64,000 nucleotides of DNA from Macrobrachium rosenbergii (Eukaryota; Arthropoda; Malacostraca; Decapoda; Palaemonidae). A model generated the notes under the pieces. The model was not told where the DNA came from and ran no database searches. It saw nothing but the letters and a program-made list of their open reading frames with translations. The translations under genes and the position numbers were made by a program. The stretch lies in assembly GCF_040412425.1 (NCBI RefSeq), contig NC_089781.1:48448203-48512202 (forward strand), written 5' to 3'. Shown piece after piece: positions 15,001 through 27,916 of the stretch; the stretch's first letter is position 1, and each line of letters opens with the position of its first letter.

Positions 15001-18000
15001 CAGCATCGCTGACAACCTCGGCGGCGGCTACACCAGCAACAACCACGTCAACAACTTCGCCGATATCAACTTCCAGCATCCCACGCCCGACAACAACCTG
15101 CGACAACAGCAGCTACCAACAAAGCGTCCAACGCTTCATCGACATCAGCACAAACATCCCACGCATGACCTTAACCTCGACAACAACAGCTACGCACCAA
15201 CAACCACGTCCAACAACTACATACGACATCGCTTCAACATCCGCCGACAACAGCTACACCAACAACGTCAACAACTTCATCGACATCAACTTCAACATCC
15301 ACGCCGACAGCTTAACCTCGACGACAACAGCTGCACCAACAACCCGTCAACAACTTCGCCGACATCAACGCCAGCATCCGCATGGGCAACAACCTCGACA
15401 ACAACCAGATACACCAACTTAGCGTCAACAGCTTCATCGACATCAGCCTCAACCCACACCGACAGCAACCTCGACAACAACGGCTACATAGCAATCAACA
15501 ACTTCATGACATCAACCAACATCCACGCTGACAGCAACCTGCGACAGCAGCAGCTACACCAACCGTCAACAGCTTCATCGACATCAACTTCAGCATCGCA
15601 TACGACAACAACCTGCGACAGCAACAGCTACACCAACAACGTCAACAACTTCGCCGACATCAACTTCCAACATCCGTAACAGCAACATAGACAACAATGC
15701 TGCACCAACAACCCGTCAACCTTCATCGACATCGCTTCAGCATCACGCCAAGCAACAACCTGGGCAACAGCAGCTACGTAACAGCGTCAACAACTTCATT
15801 GACATCAACTTCCAGCATCCCGCCCGACAACAGCGCAAACAACCAACACCTACGCAACAAGCGTCAACAACTACGCCGACATCCAACTTCAACATCACGC
15901 CCATTAACAACCGCTACACCAACAACCACGTCAACAGCTACATGGAAACATCAACTTCAACATCCACGCCCGACAATACCAACAACTTCGCCGTGACATC
16001 AACTTCAACATCCGCTGACCAACAAGCCTGGGCAGCACTGCACAGCAAGCCCGTCCAGCAGCACGTGGGCATCGGCTTCAGCATCCACGCCGACAACAGC
16101 CTCGACAGCAACAACGCTATAACAACGTCAACAGCTTCATTGACATCAACTTCCAGCATCCGCGACAATAGCCTCGACAACCCAACAGCTACACCAGCAA
16201 CCACGTCAAGCAACTATCGACATCGCTTCAGCATCACGCCGACAACAACCTCGACAGCAACAGCTACACCAACAGCGTCAACAGCACAATACGACATCAG
16301 CTGGCGCTGACAACAACAGCTACACCAGCAACCCGTCAACAACTTCGCCGACATCAACCCCAGCATCACGCCGACCAGCCTGGGGCAGCAACGGCTACAC
16401 CAGCCGTCAACAGCTACATCGACATCAACTTCAGCATCACGCTGGAGCAACCAACCTGCGAGCAACAACAGCTACCAGCAACGTCAGCAACTTCATCGGC
16501 ATCAGCACCAGCATCCACGTAGACAACAGCCTCGACAGCAACAACTACGCAACAACGTCAGCAACTTCAAATAGACATCGCTTCCAGCATCACGCCGACA
16601 ACAACCTGGGCAACAGCTACACCAACAAACGTCCAACAGCTACATCGACATCAACTTCAACATCCGCCAGCAACAGCCTTGACAGCAACAGCTACACCCA
16701 ACAACCCGTCCAACAACTTCGCCGACATCAGCTTCAGCATCACGCCGACAGCAACCTGCGACAGCAACGGTTACCAACAAGCGTCCAACAACTTCATCGA
16801 CATCAGTAGTATAACGCATCACGCGACGTAGCCTCGACAACAGCTACACCAACAACCACGTCCAACAACTTCGCCGTTATCCTTCAACATCACGCTGACA
16901 ACAACCTCAACAACAACAGCTACCACCAGCAACAGCTACACCAGCAACGTCAACAACTTCATCGACGTCGCTTCAGCATCCGCATACGACAACAACCTGC
17001 GACAACAACAGCTACTGAAACAGCGTCCAACAACTACACCGACATGCTTCAGCATCTCACGCCGACCCAACAACCTAGACCAACAACAGTTACACCAACA
17101 GCGTCCAACAACTACATAGGCATCGCTTCAACATCCACACTGACAACAACCTCGACAACAGCTACCAACAACGTCAACAACTTCGCCGACATCAACCAGC
17201 ATCCACGCTGACAACAGCCTCGACGACATTACACCAACAACCACGTCAACCTTCAGCATCACGCCAGCAACAGCCTCGACAACAGCAGCTGCACCAACAG
17301 CGATCAACAGCCATGACATCAGCTTCAGCATCACGCCCGACAACCTCGACAACAACGGTTACCAACAACATCAACAGCTTCGTAATCTTCCAGCATCCAC
17401 GACAACAACCTCGACAGCAACAACTGCACACCCAACAACCCACGTCCAACAACTTCATCGACATCAGCGCTTCAACATCCCACGTGACAGCAACCTCGAC
17501 AACAACAAGCTACACCAACCGCGTCAACAGCTTCGCCGACATCGCTTCCAGCATCGCGTGACAACAGCCTCAGCAACAACAGCTGCACCAACCTTAGCGT
17601 CGACAGCCATGGAAGCATCAGCTTCGTATCACGCCGACAGCAACCTCGGCAACAACAGCTGCACCAACAAACGTCAACAACTACATCGACATCGCTTCCA
17701 GCATCCGCATGACAACAACCTGGAAACAACAACGACTGCACCAACAACCACGTCAACAACTTCATAGACATCAACTTCCAGCATCCACGCCGACAACAAC
17801 CTCGACAACAACAGCTACTGCGATCAACAACTTCGCCGACATCAACTTCAACATTACGCCGACAACGTCATAAACCTTAACACCAACAGCGTCAACAACT
17901 TCATGACATCAACTTCAACATCACCGACAACAACGCTACACCAACAACCGTCAACAACTTCATCGACATCAACTTCAACATCACGCCCCGACCAACAACC

Positions 18001-20070
18001 TCGGCGGCAGCTACCAGCTTAGCGTCCAACAGCTTCATCGACATCAACTTCAGCATCGCGACAATAACCTCGACAACAACAGCTACACCAACAACCCGTC
18101 AACAACCTTCGCCACATCAACTTCAGCATCACATGACAACAACCTGCGACAACAACAGCTACACCAACAGCGTTAACAACTACATCGACATCAACTTCAA
18201 CATCCACGCTGCGACAACAACCTAGGCAACAGCTACACCAACAGCCGTCCAACAGCTGTGACGCCAACTAACGTCGCATGACAACAACCTCGACAACCTT
18301 AGCTACTGAAGCAATGTCAACAACTAACCGACGTCAACTAGCATCACACTGACAACCTCGACAGCAACAGCTACACACCAACAACCACGTCAACAACTTC
18401 ATCGACGTCAACTTCAGCATCCGCATGACAACAACCTCAACAACACAACAGCTACACCAACAGCGTCAACAACTTCACATCGACCTCCTTCAACATCACG
18501 CCGACAACAACCTCGACAACAGCAGCTGCACCAACAAGCGTCAACAATTTCATGAGCATCAGCTTCAACATCACGCGGGCAAACAGCACCTGCGACAACA
18601 ACAGCTGCACCAGCAACCACGTCAACAACTTCGCCGACATCAACCAGCATCCGCGCCGACAACAACCTGCGACAGCAACAGCGCTACACCAACAAGCGTC
18701 AACAACTTCATCAACATCACTTCAACAACCACTCCAGCAATAAACAACAACAATACACCCAACAACCACGTCCAACAACTTCGCCGACATCGCTTCAACA
18801 ACCGCGTAGCAACAACCTGCGACGGCAACAACTACACCAACAACCACGTCAACAACTTCGACATCAACTTCAACAACCACGCCGACAACAACCTCGACAA
18901 CAACAGCTACACCAACAACCACGTCAACAACTTCATCGACATCAACTTCAACAACCACGCCGACAACAACCTCGACAACAACAACAACTACACCAACAAC
19001 CACGTCAACAACAACCTCGACAACAACAGCTACACCAACAACCACGTCAACAACTTCATCGACATCAACTTCAACAACCCGCTTGGAGCAACCTCAGACA
19101 GCAACAACAACTACACCAACAACCGTCCAACAACCGACATCAACTTCAGCAACCACGCCGACAACCTCGACAGCAACAGCTGCACCAGCAACCGTCAACA
19201 ACTTCATTGACATCAACTTCAACTAATACGCCAACAAACAACCTCGACAACAACAACTGCACCAACGGCCAATCAACAACAACCTCTATTTCGACAACGA
19301 GCTACACCAACAACCCGCGTCCAACAACTACATAGACATCGCTTCAACAGCCACGCCGACAACAACCTCAGCAACAGCAACAACTGCACCAACAATACGT
19401 CAACAACTTCGACATCAGCAACGACCGCGCCAGACAACAACTCGACAGCAACAGCTACACCAACAACCCGTCAACAACTACGCCGACATCAGCAGCAACC
19501 CCGCATGACAACAACCTCGACCAACAATAACAACTACCAACAACCATCAGCAACAACCTCGACAACAACAGCTACACCAACAACCACGTCAACAGCTTCA
19601 TGACATCGCTTCAACAACCACCAGCAACAGCCTCCGACGGCAACAGCTACACCAACAACCACGTCAGCAACAACCTCGACAAGCAACGTACACCAACAAC
19701 CACGTCAACAACTTCATCGACATCAACTTCAACAACCGGCGCCGACAACAGCCTATAGACAGCAACAACTACACCAACAACCACGTCAACAACCCGACAT
19801 CAACTTCAACAACCCACGTCAACAACAACCTCGACAGCAACAGCTACGCACCAGCAACCCGTCAACAACTTCGCCGACATCGAAAGCCAACAACCCGCCA
19901 GCAACAACCTTGACCCAGCAACAACAACTACACCAACAACCACGCGTCAACAACTTAGGCATCAACTTCAACAACCACGCCGTGTAACCTCGACAACAAC
20001 AGCTACACCAACAGCGTAACAACTTCATCGACATCAACTAACATACGCCGACAACAGCAACAACAACTAC
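1..20070 (+). repeat. 75/78-bp satellite array, NNC-periodic
   Basis: About 20 kb of head-to-tail repeats. Clean neighbouring units begin at 1,330, 1,408 and 1,483, giving unit lengths of 78 and 75 bp; the difference is an optional CAC triplet before GTC. In the + strand register every triplet of the clean unit ends in C, and it would read NNFIDINFNIHA followed by DNNLDNNSYTNN, an optional H, then V. Well-preserved runs occur near 1,260-1,560, 1,900-2,280, 3,330-3,500, 5,770-5,990, 6,500-6,740, 7,230-7,430, 8,780-9,000 and 11,450-11,600; the rest is diverged by point changes and small indels. Open stretches of 100-320 codons exist in several frames on both strands but share no constant start or end and are broken by indels, so I treat the array as non-coding satellite DNA. 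The left end lies outside the window. Confidence 0.96.
18715..20070 (+). repeat. Distal satellite subfamily (ATC to AAC variant)
   Basis: From about 18,715 to the array end, nearly every unit has AAC (or a derivative) where earlier units have ATC, in the segment before CACGCC; it reads TTCAACAACCACGCC instead of TTCAACATCCACGCC. Examples are near 18,870, 18,950, 19,725, 19,805 and 19,965. Short runs of extra AAC triplets are also commoner here (18,980, 19,100, 19,920). This is a block change rather than scattered noise, as expected when the edge of a satellite array escapes homogenisation or was amplified separately. Confidence 0.75.
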
Positions 20071-20198
20071 ACACGCCTTTCATGTGCAGTAAGTAAACGG
20101 TATTACACTTAATTCAGGATCGGTTCTTCTTCTTCTTCTCTCCGAAATTACTGCAGGAATGTGGTCATTTCTAGCGAACCTGTTCTCTCGGGGATAGG

Positions 20199-20200
<2 letters not shown>

Positions 20201-20263
<63 letters not shown>
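20201..20263 (+). repeat. (CT)n microsatellite
   Basis: An uninterrupted CT dinucleotide run of 63 bases, about 130 bp after the end of the satellite array. No associated gene is visible. Confidence 0.98.
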
Positions 20264-20270
<7 letters not shown>

Positions 20271-20849
20271 TTCATTAAAAATCTTCTGCTTTGCTTACAT
20301 ATTCTGAGTGTCATTCCAAACAGGGCAAGGACAAAGTGTCATCATACAGTTTCCCTAACCATTTTTCTCTCACTTTTCTTAGCTGTCTCTTAAAGCAGAG
20401 GCTCTTGGCACATGCCCGCACAGACGAACCTGTTCTGTACCTAAGTATTAAGACAGCCTTTGGTGCAATAGCCTAAACCGAACAGAACTATACACATTAA
20501 GTCCAAAATTTGTCTTCCCTCGTCAAGTCTTATTTGGTGGGCTTAATGTAGGAAGATAAGTTTTTTCATTTCTTTAGATTAACTTAAACAATGGGTTGCT
20601 TCAATTCAGTGATATGGAAGTAGGGAAAAATTCCCTTCCTTATAAAAAGCTCTCAAAACAGTCTCATATGTCCCTACCACTTCAAGATTTTCCCCCACTC
20701 TTAGCCTGACTATTAAATGTGATCACACTGTCTATAGCTATCTCCATAACTTTACCAATAAAAGGTTCCTGCGAAGTTATATATTCTTTAGTGATGTTAA
20801 ATAAACAATCCTCTTGTGTAGAATCACGTAGTGAAATCCTATAATTAGG
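20264..20849. other. Unassigned single-copy-looking sequence
   Basis: Mixed-composition sequence with a 61-codon open stretch (20,291-20,476, + strand) that I do not recognise and that has no visible splice or promoter context. No repeat structure is seen. Confidence 0.5.
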
Positions 20850-20990
20850 ATAGTTGGGACAGACAACGACAGTTAACGAATTTCCTTGGCAAGTTGGACT
20901 GACATCAGCTTCCAGGAACTAAACCATACTGTGGTGGATCTATCGTCTCAAACCAGTGGATCGTAACAGCACAGCTCACTGTGTCATTGG
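20850..20990 (+). pseudogene. S1 (trypsin-like) serine protease exon relic
   Basis: Read with frame changes, this stretch gives, in the order found in S1 proteases, an IVG-like mature N terminus (20,850), VNEFPWQVGL, then YCGGSIVSNQWIVTA and the surroundings of the catalytic His (HCV), ending at a good splice donor, GG|GTAAG, at 20,991. In the family this exon carries the zymogen-cleavage N terminus, the CGGS strand and the catalytic-triad His. Here the frame is broken at least three times: after the IVG segment, at an in-frame TAA near 20,920, and by about 2 extra bases just before the Ala-His-Cys codons. No exon carrying the Asp or Ser (GDSGGP) parts was found up to 22,500. It is probably an orphan exon from a decayed or translocated gene; dense sequencing error is the alternative. 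Confidence 0.7.
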
Positions 20991-22570
20991 GTAAGAATCT
21001 ACCTTCCTTATTTTAATCAATGCGTTCTCACCTGAATCACACAGTCATCGTCCATTCCACATTTATGAACCCCCATTCCAGTATTTGGGATTTCATTTCA
21101 TTCTAGCCTTGCAACAAACACAACTTGCTTTTGGATCTTAATTCCAGTAACATGTTCTGAATAAGATATGTATTTTTTCATCTTTAACCTTTGTTCCCTT
21201 CTTAGGTAAAACCTCTATGGTTTAAGAGCTCATTATGAGTATTCTGAACAAGTCAACCATTGTTTAAAACCTTATCTCTTAAATTTATGCATCTCAATCC
21301 ATCAAATAAAAAAACTGTTCAGTGTTTCAGATCTAACCTCCTGCTCCAGTACTAAACATCTCATCAAAAGTCCAACTGACCTTCTAAGAAAAATATTAAA
21401 ACAATTGCCCTATTAAACAAAAATTTAACCTAGACGATACTATTCCTTATTAAAGAAAAAGTGAACCTCAAGATGATGTACATGTTAACTACACATAAAA
21501 ATATGTTGTCAATCCTAATAATAGTCCTATTAATTTTCAGAGTTGCTGCATCAAGTGTCAATGTTGTAGTTGGAGAACTTTAACTAGACACAACATCTGA
21601 AAGTACTGTAACACAGAATCTCATAACATCTCAAGTATGGTATACACTAGTTGTTGGGACATAAAACTGATAAAAACAATTTTAGAAATAAATAAGACAA
21701 TCCAGTCAACATGGCTTCATAGACAGGCCAGTAATTACAAAGGAATTCTCTTACAGTTGGTGCTTGGCAGAATGGTGCTTGTTGGCACAGTGATAGAATA
21801 TAAAGGACTCTCCCAGGACAGGCAGCGTATCCCCTGTCCTACAATGGCTGCCTCGGCTTTCACTACGTCTCCCCCTGCACAGTTAAACATTGAAGCATGA
21901 AAAGCAGATCAGGAGAGCCCATTTCTTTGTGTGTGTGTTGGGTGGATATTGTGAGGTCCATGCACATGAGAAGTGGTTGGAACAGACTCTGATATAAATG
22001 GTTTTCTTTGTCAAAACCTAGATTTTTGATAGTGTAACTACTGTAGTTCTCAAGGGCTTATAAAAAGTGACAGAGTGACAAAATGGCTTAGCTCCTAAAA
22101 AAATAAATCCCAACAACCCAGATTAATTTTTGCTCGATTTTCGACTGAAATCTTGACTGCTTTTATCAGTATTTTTATATGCAAAACGTATATGACCATT
22201 TAGCCTTCAATTTTATCTGCATTGTTTTTTAACGGAGATTTTTTCCATAAAACTTTGTTATAAGAATATATCCTTAAAAGGTGAACTATAAAAGCTTTAG
22301 GTTAGTTTTAATTTGAAAAAAAAATTAAGTATAATACAATCTTTTATATTAATCCTTTGTATTATTTTTACATTTATTTTCAACGTGTTTGTTTTAATCT
22401 TCATCTTATTTCATTTCAAGTTTTTTTTTATTTTTTTTATTTAGTTAATGCTTTTGTTTTTTATTTACTTGTATCATAATTTTCTTCATTGGTTAATAAA
22501 TGGTATTTAAAAATCACAATACAAATATAGAACAACAATAGTAAATAATAATAAAAATATATCAGAAAAC
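20991..22570. other. Unassigned AT-leaning sequence
   Basis: No gene recognised. An 87-codon open stretch at 21,637-21,900 (+) resembles nothing I know and has no splice or repeat support. Composition becomes increasingly AT-rich after 22,100, leading into the repeats that follow. Confidence 0.5.
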
Positions 22571-22910
22571 GTTGAAGTAAAATCATTCACGAAAAAGAGG
22601 GCAAAATTCCCAAAAATATTGTATTCAAATTTAAATTTTTTTATTTTTTTATATGATATATTCATTTTCCAATTTTTAGATAATTTTTAAAATAGATTTT
22701 TCATTTAGATATTGACTGAATTTTTTACTTTTTTTTTAAATTGGACTCGGTTATAAGAAGTTAAAGTTAAACTAAATTCATTCATCATAAAGAGAGCAAA
22801 ATTCATAATAATATTGTATTCAAAATTGATATATTTTTCAAAAACTTTCATGATACATTCTTATTCCTTTTTTCAGGTCATTTTTGAAGTTGATTCTTTA
22901 CTTGAATAAA
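22571..22910 (+). repeat. Two diverged ~189-bp tandem units
   Basis: The segment beginning GTTGAAG at 22,571 recurs, diverged, from GTTAAAG at 22,760. Shared landmarks in order are a GAGGGCAAAATTC / GAGAGCAAAATTC block, ATATTGTATTCAAA, a TGATA..TTC box and a TTTTTAGATAATTTTT / TTTTCAGGTCATTTTT box. The second unit ends where the (AAAT)n block starts. Confidence 0.6.
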
Positions 22911-23684
22911 TAAATAAATATAAATAAAAAATAAATAAATAAAAATAAATATATAAAATGAATATAAATAAAAAATAAAAAAATAAAAAAATAATAAATA
23001 AGTACATAACAATTACTAAAAATAAATCAATAAATAAAGAAAAATAAATGAAATTAAGATGTATAAATAAAAGTAAGTAAATGAAAAATAATATGAACTA
23101 AACCAAAATAACTAATATGTATGAAAATAAATAAATAAAAATCAACAAAAATAAATTAAAATAAATGAAATTAAAACATAAAAATCAATAAATCTAAATA
23201 ATTAAAATTAAGTAAAACTAAATAAAAAAAGGAAATGCCTAAAAAGAGATAAAATCAACAAAAAAAAAATTAAAAATAAAGTTAAATAAATAAATGAAAA
23301 TAAATAAATAAAGAAGACCAAATAAATGAAAAAACTAAAAACTAAAAAAATAAATAAATAAAAATAAATGAGAATAAATAAATAAATAAAAATAAATAAA
23401 AATAAAGAAATAAATAAAATAAAGAAATAAAAATAAATGAAAATAAAAAATAAACATAAATAAATAATGAAAAATAAAAAAATTAATAAAAAAATAAAAA
23501 TAAATTAAATAATAAAAATAAATAAATAGATAAAAATAAATAAATAAAAAATAAATAAATAAGAAATGAATAAATGAAGAAAAATAATTGAATAAAAAAA
23601 AAAAAAAATAAATAAATTAATAAAAATTAAATAAATAATTAAAGAAAATAAAAATAAATAAATAAAAATAAATTTATAGTTAAA

Positions 23685-23715
<31 letters not shown>

Positions 23716-26700
23716 AAATTTAAAAAAATAAAAATAAATAAATAAATAAAAATAGATAAACAAATAAAAAAATAAATAAATAAATATATTAAAATTAATA
23801 AATGAAAAAAATAAATAAATAAAAATAAATAAATAAATGAAAATAAATAAATAAATAAAAATAAATAAATAAATAAAAATAAATATATAAAAAATTAATA
23901 AAAAAATAAATAATAATAAATAAGCAAATAAAAATATATAAAAATAAATAAATAAATAAATAAAAATATATATTAAATAAAAATAAATAAATAAAAATAA
24001 TTATATATAAATAAAAAATAAATTAACAAAAATAAATAAATAAATATATAAAAATGAATAAAAAATAAATAAATAAATAAAAATAAATGTAAATAATAAA
24101 TAAAAATAATTAAATAAATAAAAAAAAATAACAATAAATAAAGAAATTAAAATAAATAAATAAGTAAAAATAAATAAATAAATAGAAATAAATGAAAAAA
24201 ATTTATAAAAATAAATAAATAAATAAATAAAGGTAAATAAATAAATAAATAAATAAACAAAAATGAATAAAAATAAAAATAAATTAATAAAAATATATAA
24301 ATAAATAAAAATAATTAAAAATAAATAAATAACGAAAAATAAATAAAAATAATAAAAAAAAAAAATTAAAATAATAAAATGAATAATAACAAATAAATAA
24401 ATAAGTAAAAATGAATAGAGAAAAAATACATAAAAATAAATAAAAATAAATAAATCAATAAAAATAAATAATAATAAATAAATAAATAAAAAATAAATAA
24501 ATAACTAAAAGAAAATAAGTGAAAATAAATAAATAAAAATCAATAAATAAATAAACATAAATAAATAAGAGTAAAAAAATATTAAGTAGAAAAGATAAAT
24601 AAATAAAAAAAATTAATAAATAAAAAGAAATAAAAGTAATTAATAAAAAAAGGAAATAAAAATAAATAAAAATAAATAAATATATAAAAATAAATAAAAA
24701 TAAATAAATAAATAAAAATTTCTAAATAAATAAACAAATAATTAAAATAAAAAAAAATTAATAAATAGAAGAAGATAAATAAATAAATAAAATTAATGAA
24801 TAAATTTGAATAAATAAAATTAAATAAATAAAATAAATAAAACAAAAAATTTAAAAAATTAAAATAAATAAATAAAAAATAAATAACAAAATAAAAAATA
24901 AATAAATAAAAATAAATACAAAAAAATAAATAGTTAACAATAATTAAAAATAAATAAATAAAATTAAATAAAAATTAAAATAAATAAAGAAAAATAAATA
25001 AATTAAAATAAATAAATAAAAAATAAAAACAAATAAATAAAAATAAATAAATAAAGAAAAATAAATAAAAATAATTGAAAATAAATGAATAAAAATATAA
25101 AAAGTAAATAAATAAATAAATAAAAATAAATAAAAAATAAAATTAAATAAATAAATAAATAAAGTAAATATATAAATAACTATAAATAAATTAAAAAATG
25201 AATAAATAAATAAATATAAAAATAAATAAATAAATAAAAATATATCAATAATTCAAAATAAACAAATAAATAAATAAAAATAATTGAAAATTAATAAATA
25301 AAAACTAATTAAATAAATAAAAATATACAAATAAATTAAATAAAAATAATAAAAATATAAATAAAAATAAATAAATAAATAAATGAAAATAAATAAACAA
25401 AAATAATAAAAATAAAAAATAAACAAAAAATGAAATGAATAGAAATAAATGAAAATAAATAGATAAAAATAAAAAAATAAATAAAAATAATTAAATATAT
25501 GAAAATAGAGTAAAAATAAATAAATAAATAAAGGTAAATTAATAAAATACATAAATAAATAAAAATGAATAAAAATAAATAAGTAAATATAAATATAAAT
25601 AAATAAATAAAAATAAATAAATAATTTTAAAAAATAAAAATAAATAGAAATGAATGAATGAATAAAAATACATAAATAAATAAAAATAAATAAACAAATA
25701 AAAAATAGATAAAAAAATAAATAAATATATGAAAATAAATAAATAAATAAAAATAAATAATGAAATAAAAAAAGGAAAATAAATAAATAAAAATAAATTA
25801 ATAAATACATAGATAAAAATAAATAAATAACTAAAATAAATAAGAATAAAAAATAAATAAATAAAAAATTAATAAATAAAAATAAATAATTAAATAATTA
25901 AAATAAATTATTAAAAATATAAAAATAAATAAAAATAAAGAAATAAAAATAAATAAATAAATAAAAATAAATAAATAAATGAAAATAAATAAATAAATAT
26001 GAATAAATAAATAAATAAAAATAAATTAATAAATAAATTATAATAAATAAAAATAAAGAAATAAAAAATAAATAAATAAAAATAAACAAATAAATGAAAA
26101 TAAATAAATAAATATGAATAAATAAATAAATAAAAATAAATTAATAAATAAATTATAAATAAAAATAAATGAATAAATAAAAAATTAATAAATGGATAAA
26201 TAAATAAAAATAAATCAAAATAAATAAATAAAAATAAGTAAAGAAATAAAAATAAATAAATAAATAAACAAAAATAAATAAAAATAAAAATAAATGAATA
26301 AATAATAATAAATAAATGAAAATAAGTGAAAATAAATAAATAAATAAATAATAAAAAAGAAATAAATAAATAAAAATGAATAAATAGAAAATAAATCAAT
26401 AAAAGTAAAAGAAAGCAAATAAAAAAATAAATAAATGGATAAAAATAAATAAATAAAAATACATAAATAAAAATACATAAATAAAAATAAATGAAAATAA
26501 ATAAATAAAAATAAATAAATAAATAAATAATAGAAAATAAAAAGAAATAAGGGAATAAAATAAATAAATGAAAATAAATAAAAATATAATAATAAATAAA
26601 GAGAGAAAAATAAATAAATCAATAAAAAAATAAATAAATAAGTAATTAATAATAAATGAAAATAAATAAATAAATAATACTTATATAGGTAAAAATAAGG

Positions 26701-26896
26701 AAATAAATAAATATAATTAAATAGGTAAAAAAATAAAAAATATTAATAAAAATAAAATAAGTAAAAATAACTAAATAAAAAATAAATAAATGAATAAATA
26801 TAGATAAATAGAAAATTAATAAATAACAAAATTAATAAATTATAAAAATAAATAAATAAATGAAAATAAATCAATACAATAAAATAAATAAATAAA
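22911..26896 (+). repeat. (AAAT)n tetranucleotide block, A-rich on + strand
   Basis: About 4 kb almost entirely of AAAT/AAATA words with scattered single-base changes. Open frames made of Phe, Leu, Ile and Tyr on the minus strand are a consequence of the repeat. The block ends abruptly at a fragment of a DIRS recombinase gene. Confidence 0.97.
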
Positions 26897-27303
26897 CACC
26901 ACTTTATGCCCTGTATCCTGTCTTCAGGCCTACCTCCAGGCCACTGCGGCTTGGAAAAGGGGGCCAACTCTTTCGTCATACTACAGGTGCCAACATCTCC
27001 AAGGACGGCGTAAGATCCAAGATACTTTACTTCATTAAGACAGCAGACCCAGACAGTGTGCCTGCGGGTCATGATGTTAGGAAAGTTGCTTCTTCAATCA
27101 ATTTCTTCCAACACATGGATTTTGAGGACCTTACAGGCTATACAGGCTGGAAGTCCCCTAAGGTATTCTTCAGGCACTACTGTAAGCAGATCCAAGAAGT
27201 TAAGCACCATCTGGTCGCTGCGGGGAAGGTCTTAACAATGCTCATCCCTCATTCCATTGCCATATTCTGTACTATTATCTCCTTTATATTAATAGTTTGG
27301 TAA
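26897..27303 (+). pseudogene. DIRS-like tyrosine recombinase, C-terminal fragment
   Basis: The first part reads TLCPV..LQAYLQAT, equivalent to the LCPVNTLRAYLD segment of the recombinase at 44,774-46,006. After a frame change near 27,000 it continues NISKDGVRSKILYFIK, HDVRKVASSINFFQHM, YTGWKSPKVFFRHYCKQ and stops at 27,303. The H-x-x-R motif and the catalytic Tyr of RHY are kept; everything upstream of the C-terminal third, including the first catalytic Arg, is missing. In a DIRS element this enzyme integrates circular cDNA. The (AAAT)n block replaces the 5' part, so this is a 5'-truncated remnant of a family different from the two large copies. Confidence 0.85.
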
Positions 27304-27824
27304 TTTGCCTGGGCGAGTTTGGTCAGTATTGGTTTCTTTATGTTTAAGTGATTTTTGGCTGACAAGTGTTATTGTCATGGAATGTTGAATTTAATATTGA
27401 ATATTGTAATAAAATCCTATAAATGTCATTGGGTGTTTTCTTCCTGCATGTCCTGCTGTTGTGTACCAATTAATTATCCCTATTATAATTGTATTGCTCA
27501 CCACCTTGAGTGTTATCTAATTTAATGGTTAAAAGGGTCCAAGTCTCCCTTCTTTAGCCTCGAGACGGTCTGTCCTTCACCTCGTCCTTTTATGTATAAG
27601 GAGCTCACTCTACCCACTCTTGGTCGGTCCATAGACTTTCACCTTCGGCTTTGCCTGAGGTTCTAGTATGGTCAAACCGCTCACAGACATGCATTTCATG
27701 GAGGTTGTCTTAGTTGGATTGACTTTTCATATCACTCCCCTGCTGGGAATAGTCATTCTCAGGATGGTGTTCCTGGTATGGTTGGATTTAGTCTTCTGAG
27801 CAATGCAAATTTCTCTGGTACACT
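27304..27824 (+). other. 3' untranslated part of the DIRS relic
   Basis: Lies between the recombinase stop and the internal complementary region, the same spacing logic as in the larger DIRS copy. No further coding sequence is seen. Confidence 0.55.
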
Positions 27825-27916
27825 TTCATCAGGACGACACAGTCCGAGCCCAAAAAACGGATTTTGACATAGGAAAAATCTATTTTTGGGTGAGGTAGCT
27901 GTGTCGTCCTGATGAA
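27825..27916 (+). repeat. DIRS internal complementary region (relic family)
   Basis: Perfect 18-bp inverted arms at 27,825-27,842 and 27,899-27,916 enclose an A-run and the sequence GGATTTTGACATAGG followed by AAAAATCT. The layout matches the internal complementary region of the complete copy (complement of the left end, an A-run at the junction, complement of the right end), but with different arms. The right terminal repeat that should follow was not found, so the element is truncated at its 3' side too. Confidence 0.7.

Noticed and set aside
1..20070. CRISPR-like array of direct repeats
   Set aside because: Units are contiguous without unique spacers, the genome is eukaryotic and there are no cas genes.
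24582..26622. Phe/Leu/Ile/Tyr-rich open frames on the minus strand, like membrane proteins
   Set aside because: Direct translation of (TTTA)n; no start context, no domain, purely compositional.
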